Shown in pieces: positions 41,970 through 53,493 of a stretch of DNA of 64,000 nt. The stretch's first letter is position 1. Every line of letters begins with the position of its first letter. The position numbers and the translations under genes were made by a program. The notes under the pieces are model-generated. The model was not told the DNA's origin, searched no databases, and saw only the letters and a program-made list of their open reading frames with translations. The stretch lies in the NCBI RefSeq assembly GCF_019578655.1, contig NC_063257.1, forward strand, positions 310,001 through 374,000, in the 5' to 3' direction. Source of the stretch: Ricinus communis (lineage: Eukaryota > Streptophyta > Magnoliopsida > Malpighiales > Euphorbiaceae).

Positions 41970-44900
41970 ATGGGGTTTTGGCTGAGGTTTAATTTATTGA
42001 TACTAACAATTGGGATACTCTCAACGCCTGTACTCTCCGATCTGCTCATATCCAAGGTCGATCGACGTGTAAGTGTTTCTCTCTTGCTAAGACGCTTCGA
42101 GTTTATGGAGATCTCATTTGATGTCCAATTTTCATGTGATTTATTGATGATGAAAGATGAAGTGATTGATGAAGAATGCGCCAATTGGCCAAAGAGTTTG
42201 TATTATTGTCTTAGGTTAGGTCAAGTTAAATAGTGAAAAGATTGGCCAAAGAGTTTGTATTATTGTCTTAGGTTAGGTCAAGTTAAATAGTGAAAAGATT
42301 AAAGAGACAGTGTTTCATTAGTTTGAGTTTTTATTTGTAAAGGTTTATTGTTGTTTCATGGTCTTGTTTTCTTATTGTTGTCTCTTGATTTTTATCTTGC
42401 AGATTGATTTGACTTCACAAATTGTACGCATCGCTTCAACTTTAAAGGTGCTTAAGTGATCTCCTCTCTGCAAAGCTCAAGTTACTTTAGGATTTTTTTT
42501 TTAAATTTATTTGAGTGGTTACATTCGTTTATTTTGTTTATAAATGTGAACTCTGTCAACTAAAAAGCATACTTAATTAGGTGCGTGATTAAATCTCATT
42601 CTTTTCAGGTGGAGAATGCTGGTTCGGGTGCAGTTTCAGAGTTTTTGCTGGTCTTTCCTGAGATTCAGGCAAAAAAGTTGGCTTATTTGACGGCAACAGT
42701 GAATGAAGGGAAAGGAAAAACTAAAATTTCTGGTGGTAGTCTCCCTATCGATGTTGCCAATCCTAAAGGAATGCCTCCTGCATTGAATGTTTATTCTGTA
42801 TCATTACCTAAGGCACTTGGTGAAGGGGATACATTGACTTTGGATGTCTTGTCAGTATTTACCCATACCTTGCAACCATTTCCCGAGAAAATCACTCAGG
42901 CTGATATTCAGCTGGTATTGTTCCAGGAAAGTGCATACTATCTCTCTCCTTATGCAGTAAAGTTTCAGTCACTCAATGTTAAATTGCCTGATGCTAGGAT
43001 AGAATCATATACAAAAATTGAGAACACTAAGCTTCATGGCTCAGAGATCAAATATGGTCCTTATGAAAACCTTCCTCCTTTCTCATACTCACCCGTAGTA
43101 GTGCATTTTGAAACCAATCAGCCATTCGCTGTTGCTCAGGAGTTAGTGCGAGAGATCGAAATTTCCCACTGGGGCAATGTGCAAGTCACTGAATATTACA
43201 ATATTGTCCACCAAGGAGCTAAAAGCAAGGGTGAATTTTCCAGGTCAGTTATTGTGTTGTTCACTTGTTTCTGTTTTGTTGGTTGTATTTAAAAGTTTGA
43301 TTCTTACTTGTTTTTTAAATTTTGCAGGCTTGATTACCAGGCCAGACCCAACATTCGTGGAGCATCAGCCATAAGACACTTTGTTGCAAAATTACCACCA
43401 AGAGCTCATTCCATTTATTATAGGGATGAAATTGGGAATATATCAACCTCTCATCTATTTTTGGATTCTAAAAAGGTAATATTTTAATTTATGCAGGTTA
43501 AATTGAATTACTGCTTCTGATTGAGTTACCTCTTTAATTGCAGACGGAGCTAGTTATTGAACCTAGATATCCGATGTTTGGAGGTTGGGGAACGACTTTT
43601 ACAGTTGGATACAGTTTGCCTCTTCCGGACTTTTTGTTCGACTTGGACGGGAAACGTTTCTTGAATATATCATTTGCTTCTCCTATGAATGAGTTGGTCA
43701 TTGATGATCTCACCGTGAAGGTTCATAACATAGCAATATTCTGGTTTCAGGTTTTGTATAAATGTGTATGTATGTCTGCTTTTCTTGTAGTCTTCATTCA
43801 GTATTTTGGTTGCAGGTTGTTTTGCCAGAGGGGTCCGAGTATTTATCCGTTTCCACTCCATTTCCTGTAAAGCAGAGAGAAGAGGTATTACAAGCCTATG
43901 AATTCATCTCATCTTCCTTTCCTCCTGGATTCTTAAACTTAGATTGTTTCTAGATATTTTTAATTTTATATACTTCTCTTCTATACTTTGAAAATCTATA
44001 GGTTTTCGACTTTACTTAATTGTATCTATGGATAATTGCAGAGCAAAACTTCCCACTTAGATGTTGTCGGCAGGCTAGTAGTTGTGCTGGAAAAGACTAA
44101 GGTCGTACCAGAGCATAATCAGTATTTTCAGGTACTTTTTTTGTTGCTTTGCAATTTGAGTAAACTGTATAGAAGCACTGAGATGCTGTTAGTTGAACAA
44201 ACTTAAATGAAAAAACTCGCTATTACTTTGTTTCTTTAGTTTGATTATGCAATTTGCATGGCAGTTTTTGCTAGAGATTGCATATGAATATTGAGAAATT
44301 ACCCTGTCTTTATTTTGTTACTATTATATTGCAGGTGTATTACAGGTTCAACAAACTTTCTATGCTGAGGGAGCCATTTATGTTGGTTATTGGATTTTTC
44401 TTCCTTTTTGTTGCTTGTATTGTATATGTGCATGTTGACTTGTCAATCTCCAAGTCTTCTCCTTCTTATTTGGCAAAACTGCAGTGGGATGATGTAAGTA
44501 GGGTTTCTTCATTTTATGCATTCCAATTTTTGAACTCCATAAAGTATAAACTCTCTGTTTTTCATGGAAACTCAGTATATGGTAAACTCTTTGTAATTCT
44601 AGGTGCGAGCAACAGTTCAGCAGGTTGAAAGAATTATAAATCAATGCCTAGCAACACATGAGAAGCTAGAAGCATCACTACGTGATCTTTCTAGGATCGG
44701 CGATATCCAAGCTTGTAAAATTGCTCGGAAGACAGCTGATGGATTGTTGAAAGAGTATTCAAAAGAGTTGAGGCCCTTACTAGCATTCTTGCAATCTTCT
44801 CCCACTGCTGCACATATATTGCCCAAGGTTCATTTCTTGTTTACATTTGCATAATTTGAATGGTTTAGCCATGATTTGTGGACATTGTCCCAGTATCATA

Positions 44901-45251
44901 GTCAGATTAAATTAGCTTAAATTGTTATTACTTTGAAGGAACTATAGATGCTATATGCTCAGGGCACGTAAGAGCTGATCTTATGCTACTATTGTTCTCT
45001 GCTATTTTATCTTGTGAATCAATCTTTCTGTCAAGGGAATATAATGGTTGTTTACACAGGTGGAAGAGCTGGTGGCAAAGGAGAAAGAATTGCAAGAGAG
45101 ATTGATTGCAAAACACACAGCAATTGTGGATTGCTATGAAAAGAAGCTTGGGGGCCGTGAAATTGAGAACAGAGTTGCTTCACAGCAGCAAAAAGTTGTA
45201 GCCTTGAGGCAGGAGGTTGAAGATATTCTGGAGTACATTGATGAGATCTAA
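41970..45251 (+). CDS. OST1: ribophorin I, oligosaccharyltransferase subunit 1, 612 aa
   Basis: Ten exons: 41970-42068, 42403-42447, 42609-43243, 43328-43475, 43544-43720, 43816-43884, 44042-44131, 44335-44493, 44603-44827, 45060-45251, joined in frame to TAA 45251. Signal peptide (MGFWLRFNLLILTIGILSTPVLS), then the lumenal domain with ENAGSGAVSEFLLVFPE, GETLTLDVLSVFTHTL-like GDTLTLDVLSVFTHTLQPFP, YGPYENLPPFSYSP and WGNVQVTEYYNIVHQGAKSKG. A membrane helix follows near residue 450 (MLVIGFFFLFVACIVYVHV), then a cytosolic coiled-coil tail. Ribophorin I presents nascent glycoproteins to the ER oligosaccharyltransferase (STT3) for N-glycosylation. Length equals the plant family's (about 614 aa). 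Intron 1 carries a perfect 57-bp tandem duplication. Confidence 0.95.
42184..42297. repeat. perfect 57-bp tandem duplication in OST1 intron 1
   Basis: The 57 bases at 42184-42240 (start ATTGGCCAAAGAGTTTG, end GTGAAAAG) recur identically at 42241-42297. Identity over the full unit implies a recent slip or unequal exchange. Confidence 0.97.
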
Positions 45252-45835
45252 AATTAAATGGGTAGAAAATCTGAGCTTTAGGATCAAATTTTGTTTGTTA
45301 CCCAAATTATATTTGACGAGCTTACTGCAATTTTTTATGGTTGTATTTTGCGAGACAAAGTTTGCACGTGACTAAGATAAATTGGAAATTTGAAAACCTA
45401 ACTTGGGGAGAGTGGAAGTTATGGTCTTGAGCTAACTACTTGCTTAATGAAGATCTTGTCCCTTGTGGATTCAAATATGAGTACTCATTAAGGAGGGTAT
45501 AAGTGAGCAGACCTGTTCGAACTCAGTTAGCATCCAAGTTGAATTTGGAGTAGTTCCAGTAATAAGTAGAGCCAACTACAACTAGAAGAGCTCTTGTGAT
45601 AACAGTAGGGCAATAAACAAAGATGTTTTGATGATAAAAAGATTTGAGATTATAATTTTGAAGGTCCGAGTCAGAAATTTAGGAATGGCTATTTTATAAC
45701 TCAGATTTTAACTTTTAGTAGTTGGGTCCATAATAATAATTACAAGTTGAATAGTAATGAAATAGTAGGATTGAATTCTCAAATCGAGTTTGTTCTGTCA
45801 TGGGCTTCTCCTTGCAACCAAACCAAAATTTGACC
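45252..45835. other. convergent 3' region between OST1 and FKBP
   Basis: AT-rich 3' UTR/flank of two tail-to-tail genes. No gene or structure recognised. Confidence 0.6.
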
Positions 45836-47344
45836 TCATTTTACTTCAGGTGACGTTACTTGTAAAAGTTCAATGTCCAGCTGAAATGTAGCCCCTGGCT
45901 GCATTGCACATGAAATAATTTTGATCAGTTTGTATCGAGTGCCATATATTGTTTCTGAATTATCAGCAAGTAAGTTTTGCCATCTATATTAGCAGGTGAT
46001 TGAGGAATAGGGTTTTACTGGAATTTCATTCATTCCCTTTTTCCCATAGCCAGCCTCAGGAGGAACGATTACAATCCTCTGTAAAGAGAAGAGAAGAAAA
46101 GAAAAGCCATAAGGTTAGACGAAAAGAATTACAAGATTAGAGAAAGTGAAAAGCTCAAAGAAAAGCCACCTGTTAGTTGAGCACATAATAATTTCAAAAG
46201 GATAATGATGTTACTGTCACCTTTCCTCCCAATTTCATCCCTTGTGTTATCGTATACATAGCAGCTGGGGGTTTTGGGGCAGCCTGTGCAGAAAATAGGC
46301 CATTTGGGTTGTCTACGAAGTCTCGCTTTCGTTCTTTGCCTGGAGGTGCTCCAACTTTGAACTCATACGGCTAATTTACGGCACCATAAAATGAGCATCA
46401 GCATTCTATATGTAATCAGATGATGTGATCCTTATTATCTGGGCCATTTCATGCACACAGTAACGCAGTACATTTTTTATGAGGGAGTGATATAATGACC
46501 TGTGCGATTATGCGATTTCCAGCCAAAAGCTTAGATTCTCTACTTGACACTGCTGTTATGCCCCTATACATGCAGTCAAAATGCACCTGCAATGAAGAAA
46601 GGCAATGAAACAAAAATGATTGAGAGAGGAATTTTAAGTTCAGTTTGGATTGCAATCGACCTGAACTGTTGATCCTTTCTCAGCTATCGGACCCTTTCCC
46701 TCAACAACATCATAATATTTCAACCCATCAGCTGTGTTTTTAACAGAGACAAAGCAAAAAAAGAAACGTTAATTTCAAATCAACCGTCAGGACTTCATAG
46801 TCCCTGCAGTTTTATGTGACTCAGGTTTTTGTGAACCTTAATTTTCAGTGTAGATATCAAGTATCACGTTTAGATTGTTTCAACTGAAATTAGTCTCAGT
46901 TTGAAACTCCATGAGCAACAAGCATTTGCATAAAGAAAAGAGAAAAGGAAATTGACAGACAGATTATCCTCTACCTTGGAGAGAAAAAGTTGACATTCAA
47001 GGATGTGAGATTGTGCAGTGAAGAGAGAATATCCCGGATTCTTATCAAATAGCATTTAAAATAATGTATGAAATACAATAAGTGACAGATTAAAGAAAGA
47101 AGAAGGGTAACTAACGGGAAGTGAGATAGTCTTCAAGAGGGATGTTCTTCTTGTTGCGTCTCTCTCTACCTTCTGCTAATTGAGGGAAAGAAATGAGACT
47201 TAAAGACAATGAAGATGTCAAAACCGCGCATCTTCTTGAAGTGGGTGTTGAAACAACAACTTGTTTTGGGGGTTCTTGTGATTGTTTTGATATAATTCGA
47301 AGATGATTAATTGCCCCTCTCTCTAAACTACTCGCCAGAGCCAT
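45836..47344 (-). CDS. FKBP-type peptidyl-prolyl isomerase, chloroplast lumen (At1g20810 type), 219 aa
   Basis: Six exons on the minus strand: 47344-47116, 46731-46661, 46586-46500, 46370-46221, 46078-46019, 45898-45836, in frame to TGA 45836. The N-terminus is a bipartite targeting sequence: Ser/basic-rich transit part, then RRCAVLTSSLSLSLISFPQLAEG. The twin Arg before a hydrophobic core fits Tat-dependent thylakoid import. The mature part has EGKGPIAEKGSTVQVHFDC, ESKLLAGNRIIAQPYEFKVG, MYTITQGMKLGGK and a C-terminal IVIVPPEAGYGKKGMNEIPPG / ATFQLDIELL, the FKBP fold. The insert PPGKERKRDFVDNPNGLFS matches, from memory, the Arabidopsis lumenal FKBP next to OEP21/MCD1. Predicted role: proline isomerase or chaperone for lumen proteins. 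Many lumenal FKBPs have lost catalytic residues, so activity is not implied. Confidence 0.88.
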
Positions 47345-47862
47345 GGCCGTTGGAATCCAAATTCATATACGGTTGTAAGACACTTCCACAAACACACACG
47401 CACACACGTTATCTCTTTCCACTGTCTCCCAAATTACAATTTTGTCCCTAGAGCTTCTTGTGCTTTGGTATATGCCTTGTTGCCTATGATAAGACAAACC
47501 TTTATACTCTTTCGCTTCAGTATTTAAGAAAGAAAAATGGGAAACTTAAAAATGTGCCCATGAAGGATTAAACCACATATATTCATATCCTTTAATGTTA
47601 TCAAGAAGTTTAAGTCAGTAGTCGATAATTACAGTCAAAGGCTTTGCCAAAAAGAAGATCAGGCAATAGAGGGATGGTGGTGATCTTCCGTTGCATCAAC
47701 TCTGAAGGGAAACTATTTTTTGAACCAGCTAATTTCCCTTTCTTGAAGTTAAAGGGCTGTAAAATTTTTTTTTAAGAAAAATAAATCTACTTCTACAGCT
47801 AAAACAGCAGCAGCATAATCTCTGTCACCTTCGGTCACTGGTTAATAAGCCCTAAAACATTA
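47345..47862. other. FKBP upstream and MLO 3' flank
   Basis: Contains FKBP promoter/5' UTR (with a CA-rich tract near 47393) and 3' UTR of the MLO gene. No other feature seen. Confidence 0.5.
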
Positions 47863-50800
47863 TCAACTTAGTAGATCATGTTGTTGACCATATGGGTGAC
47901 TTCCTTTTTCTTGATCTCCATCCAGATCCACAATAGCCATGATGTTTGCTGTCTGGTGAGGGTCTGCTCCGTCTGCTTCAACATCAGTCAATTCATGATC
48001 CCTTGGGTGAGAATGCATATGTGACGGTGACTGCGCAGGAGAGCTGCTAGGGCTTCCACCCAGTGTCTTGGTCGGCATGTGATCAGGCTTCCCCTCGTGC
48101 TTCTTTTTTACAGCATTTTTATGCCACTGTCTTAATGCCTTGGAAGTTTGCTCGTCAAAGATTGACCTCTTCATGGTTGATCCCATCTAAAATTTCCAAC
48201 ACCATTAATAATTTTCTGACACGATATCTGGAAAAGAATATGTGAAGAAGCAGACCATACCTGAGTAACAAGGGCGTAGAGTGGAAGTGTGATGTAGCTG
48301 CAGAGAATTTGTGCTCCTACCCTGTCGATTTAGAACTTTCAACATGTCATTGTCCGTTAACAGAAATTCTAGATTCATAATTTTATTCTAGCTTCCACAA
48401 TTTTCCATTAGCAATTCTGATTTCAGAGATCTTTAATGTGCGCCCAAAAATGATTTTTATATAAATCAAGATGGAATATGGCTTGCTCAGAAACATGGCT
48501 TACCCGAGAGCAACTCTCAAGTATATAAGATTTATATCCTCGTGAAAACATGATTTCAACCCAAATTCATACTGCAGCAAGGAGAAAGAAGCATGATAAT
48601 ACATTCGAGACTATCTTAAAGGCGAAAAAGAAAAAGATTTGAACAAGATGGGGAAAGAAAGATCGAGCATTACCCATATCCAGAAGAAGTATGTAAGCTC
48701 GAATGCATTCTGGAGAGACATACAAACAGCTTATCAGAACATCCCAGAAATCATATATCACAAGGATACAAGGCCGGGCCTCAAAGAATACTTGTATAAA
48801 ATTCTTTAAGAAAAAAAGAAAAAAACATAGAGTTGCTTCCAGTAGACATGGCCAAATATTTAACCATACGTAATACATACCTGAAAGAGGACAAAGTGGA
48901 TGAGGAAAAGGACTAGCTGAGGCCAACTAAACCAAAAATGTTTGTCAGAGACTTGAACTAGTGGTATTCCTTGGACTACAGCATGTCTTTCTTGAATTTC
49001 AACCGCCATTTGTGTTATAATTGCTTGGAGCTTTGTTCCAACGGCTAAGATTACCTTCAATAAGTAAAAGATTAATCTTTCATCTTGTAAAATTGTAAGC
49101 AACATTACAGAATTAGTCTTCTGTGGCAAATTTCTTACGAATATTGGAAGTACAGAAACCCAGTATATAGCCTGCCATCCTGAAAAGGCAACCAAGTAAC
49201 ATCATCTTATGATCAAACCAGACATTAAAAACTAACAGAATTGCTTAAAAGAAACTTAAAAGGACTAACCATGAACATTAAAAAGCAGGAAAACCACCAC
49301 AGAGGCCCAGAGTAGTGGACTGCAAGGTCATGCACAAAAATAATAATTCCAACACGGTTTCAATCTATAATAATCACAAGTTCTAAAGCCAGAGACTTTG
49401 TATTTTACCTGATTCCAACGACTACCTTGAAATCATCTTCTAATGATCTTTTAATGTATTTCTGAAAGTCAAACTTGCTTCCAGGTGCTAAATGAACCTT
49501 TAAGAATAAATCAGTTAATTTAGGAACCATAACAATTCACTCAGGATGATGTTGAGATCTTTATACTAATGAAAACTCACAGAAATGAATCCATGTCGCA
49601 TGGCCAAGTAGTCAGCTTTTGTAACGGATCTGAAGAATTGTCGAAAGAAGCATACCTGCAAAGATGAAAAATACAATCACTGTATCAACTAGAAAGAGAT
49701 AACATTATGAATACGAACCTGCATTAGAATTTCTTTGGAGTTCAGCTAATTAAGTTATCAAAAACAAAATTTTCAGCAAAATGACTTGCATGCTTATTTC
49801 AATCATCCGGCAACAAATTAGTTCTTTTTCTTTCTCCCAGTTGTTTGTGATGTTTCAATGTAACAGAATTTGTTAATGTATCTGGAATTCTGATTCAAGT
49901 GTCTGTATGTCTTCCAGAAAGTTGAAACAAGAAAAAGAAAAAGTGGAATTGTGTATTAACACATTGGTTTACCACCAAAATTTCTATACAATAACATAAT
50001 TGAAAATGAGAAAAATAAATAAATTCTTACAACGTAATGAAGGGCTGGCATTTTTGTCCAGAAACTAGTGTGGTCCCTTACAAACGATGTCTCGTGAGTG
50101 AGCCTGAATCTTGTTGGATCTGTACAATTACCAGATTCACAATTCAGTACTAAAATGAATTAACTTTAATCGCACTAAATAATGGATATGCATTGCAACT
50201 CTCAGTGCAGGAGTTTACCAACATTAACATACCATTCAGGGCATCATGATCCTTGGAGCTTTCACGTTCCCACTCCTTCCAACCACGAATCTTCACAGAA
50301 AAGAATCGTAATTGAGAAATTATATAGTCCAAATGGCAAAGCTTAAAGATCTAAAACAAAATTATGATAGAAAATCAGAAGTGCACACTTCACCTTTAAT
50401 CTTCCAAGCATCATTGTTATGGCACTATAGATTACATGGAAAACTGCTAAAAAGAATATGAAGATGTGCAACTGATGCAGTCCATTCACAGATATCAGCG
50501 GCACGTGCCCCTATAATAGCAAAGTAGCAACCACAAATAATGGGAGAGGGGGAAAGGTACAAGTCAAGTCATCAAATGAGCTATTTTATATTTTTGAGAA
50601 CTTTTATATCATATAAAAGGAAGCAAATATATCTTTCCACTTTGCAGAAGAGTGAATGAAATATACAGAGTTTGCTCCCAGATCGCTTCACTCAGCACAG
50701 TTATTTCACCAATTAAGCCTTGGTTCCATGGGATGGCAGTAATAGTATAAGCCATCAAATTATATAGAACGTACTATGGCTGTTTCACCGTGAAGAAACT

Positions 50801-52174
50801 AAATAAAATTGCAATTTCCTAGTATTGCCTCAGTTTATTTGAGCGGCAGATGTTGCCAAATTGTTATGACAATTTTATAATCTTTGAGTTTATTACAATA
50901 CCATCAAACTTCATCACCCATGATTTCTAGTGCAGAATGCATCAACATCCCTTTTCAATTCCATACAGCCTATTTACAGGCTCGGTATGTGTATAACCCT
51001 AGTTAATTCACCATGAGAAAAGATATAAAATAGAATACCTAGCTCTAAACTTACCGCTTTGCATCCTGCACCAGAGCTATCAGCTGCTAAAAATCTGCGA
51101 TCATACAATAGAAGCCTGCGATGATGGTCCTCTTCCTTGAAAGGGTCAGAATCAGGTTCATGATGCTTACCCTTTTGGGGGCAAGGTAACATTGTATTCG
51201 CAAACTTTTCGCGAATACAAATTCGGGCAATGAAGTTCTGACTGAATGTCAGAAGCAGAGATATGAATCCTAACACCATAAGCTCTGCAAAAAAAAAAAA
51301 AAAAACTGATGAATTGGAATTCACATAAGGCCACATAGAAAACCACAATAAGTAGGAGTGAAACAGAAAGGATAGAAAAAGCACAATATGAAACTTTACC
51401 TCCTTTCACTTTCTCAAGAGCTTCATAGAGAGCTCTCTTGTGTCTTTCTTGAAACCACTGAGAAAAAAATGAAGCAGAAGGAATGGAGATCAATTATAGC
51501 AAAAGAGGAAAAAGAAAAACAGAAGTGCTTGTATGGGCCTTGACATTAAGGTAAAAGATGAAGCTAAGGCACAAATGGGAAAAAAATGAAGCAGACTCCT
51601 CTTGTATTTATCAGATGTATCTAACCAATATATGATGATAGCAAAAATAAATTGATGACTTCCGCCAAATTCTACGTAGATCATACACAACGTCATAGAA
51701 TATATTGAAATATAATTTAAAAAAAGACTTGGATTGTCAAATCTTAACATGCCAACTTATCATGTAATATAAGAAATAGGACAAGTAACAGAACTTGAAA
51801 TGCCATTTCTATACCCAACTTACAAAACCAATACAAAATCTGCTGCATGGCAATATAAGGAGTCCTATCAAAAAAAAAATTTTAAAAAAAAGTGAAGAAA
51901 AAGAAAGGAAGATTTTGATTCCTGGATTGCATCAAACCGAGGCCATAAATTGAACCAACAAGAGCCCACAAATCATATTCTTGACAGGAAAAAGGAAACA
52001 GTCAAGGTTAAAAGTTGAAAAGCGATAAGAGAATAAAAAGTGAACCTCTCCAGTCCAATGAAGAAACTTCTCTAAAATGATAGAGAGTAAAACGATGATA
52101 GCACAAACTGCAGCGACAGCCCATGTGGGTGTCTGGTCAAGCTCCCTTGCACCTGGGGTTTCTCCACCTGCCAT
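47863..52174 (-). CDS. MLO-like protein, clade III (MLO7/8/10 type), 532 aa
   Basis: Fifteen exons on the minus strand: 52174-52046, 51457-51400, 51284-51055, 50510-50394, 50290-50233, 50119-50031, 49655-49581, 49497-49409, 49319-49270, 49179-49139, 49054-48881, 48709-48674, 48571-48504, 48321-48261, 48186-47863. All are GT-AG and sum to 533 codons with stop. Seven-membrane-segment plasma-membrane protein: [21 protein letters not shown], then [19 protein letters not shown], a Cys-containing lumenal loop, [53 protein letters not shown] and [17 protein letters not shown]. The cytosolic calmodulin-binding region ([14 protein letters not shown]) and a Ser/His-rich tail follow. Recalled similarity of [15 protein letters not shown] and [15 protein letters not shown] is to Arabidopsis MLO7/8/10. 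MLO proteins act as Ca2+-permeable channels/regulators in reproduction, roots or defence; clade III includes the synergid protein NORTIA (MLO7). Confidence 0.93.
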
Positions 52175-53493
52175 TTCTGAAACCGCCCTTTATTTTTATT
52201 TTCTTTTCTATATGATTATATAAGCTTGTTCACCAACAAACAATGTGCATATAAAAACTCAATGATCTAATTCTAAATATTTTCTTGATCCTATACAGCT
52301 TTGGCAAAGCAATGAAGGTGATGAATAATGCAGCGAAAGTAATGATGTTTGACAGAGATTCTTTGGCAATTCTGCATCAATGCGTGCTTTCTTTCTCCCT
52401 TCTTTCTTTGTCTTTTCCCATTCAATAACGGTATTGAACCAGAAATACACCTAGAAAAACAAGTGACGGTTATTAAAGGTTGGCCAATTTTTTTGGTGAC
52501 TGGTATCCTATTTTTTTTGTTATTATTATTTTTTAATGGCCTTATATTATATATATGATAATACTCAATAATAAAGGATCATATATTCGATAAAGGAAAA
52601 TAATTAATTTTCTTTTTCTTCTGGATTACAGATATTTCTATCTATTAATTAAACAATAGCAAACAAGTACCCGACCTGCCAATAAATGTCCTTCAATTTA
52701 TATCCATTAATGCCATTTGAAACCTTTTCCTTTTCTTTTCTTTTGGAAAGAATAAAATCAAAGCTTAGCTTTAACAGATGGATGAAATCACGTATAAATG
52801 ACATTGATTAAGATCAATTTGAACAAAAAGCGATTCCTAAGCTCAGACTTCCACCACCAGTATTTTCGCAATTGCAGGACTTGGCGTTTTGACAAACACC
52901 ATTTGAACGACATTGTTTTCCTGCACCTCCAACAACAGCCTCCCTCTTTGATTATCTGATGGAACGGAATCATTAATTCTGGTTGGAGAAGTACAAATAT
53001 TGAATATTTCTTTTTAACAAATGTCAACAACAGTCGTTGTAGTATAGTGGTGAGTATTCCCGCCTGTCACGCGGGTGACCCGGGTTCGATCCCCGGCAAC
53101 GGCGATTAACTTTTTTGTTTTTTGTGATTATCTAAGAAAATATTAATTTCTGTTATTCATATGATCTAGTAGTGGAGATGCAGCGGGCAGAGTTCGCTAA
53201 CTAAACAAAAATGGCGGAATAGTCTGATTGCTAAATAGACATAAGCTTGAATTAATCTGTGAGAATCTCTTTATAGGGGTCAGTAAAAATAGCACAGATA
53301 TGAGACATCCAAAAGCTGGGTAGAATTCCCAAAGTTAAAAAAAAAGAAAAGAAAAAAATTAAATAAAGAGGGGGAAGAAGTGTAAAAACTAAAAAAGATA
53401 TCAAAATACTGCACAGGGAAACATGAAAACTCATATGAAGATATCCCGATTCTAACACATTACTAATCCTTCATGTTAATCATTTCCGTGCTT
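52175..53493. other. intergenic containing tRNA-Asp
   Basis: 52175-52460 is MLO promoter/5' UTR. 52800-53000 has a roughly 55-codon coding-like stretch on the minus strand without an ATG (see rejected items). The tRNA gene lies at 53033-53104. 53110-53493 is 3' flank of the S-acyltransferase. Confidence 0.5.
53033..53104 (+). tRNA. tRNA-Asp (GTC)
   Basis: 72 nt. The acceptor GTCGTTG pairs with CAACGGC (one G-U), discriminator G. Box A TAGTATAGTGG and box B GGTTCGATCCC are clear. The anticodon is in CCTGTCACG, giving GTC. No intron, no encoded CCA; a T-run follows at 53110. Standard plant nuclear tRNA-Asp, single copy here. Confidence 0.97.

Noticed and set aside
52800..53000. Minus-strand coding-like stretch ending IAKILVVEV before a stop
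   Set aside because: No ATG and a stop upstream, no splice context recognised, and too short to assign. It may be a relic exon, but the support is weak.
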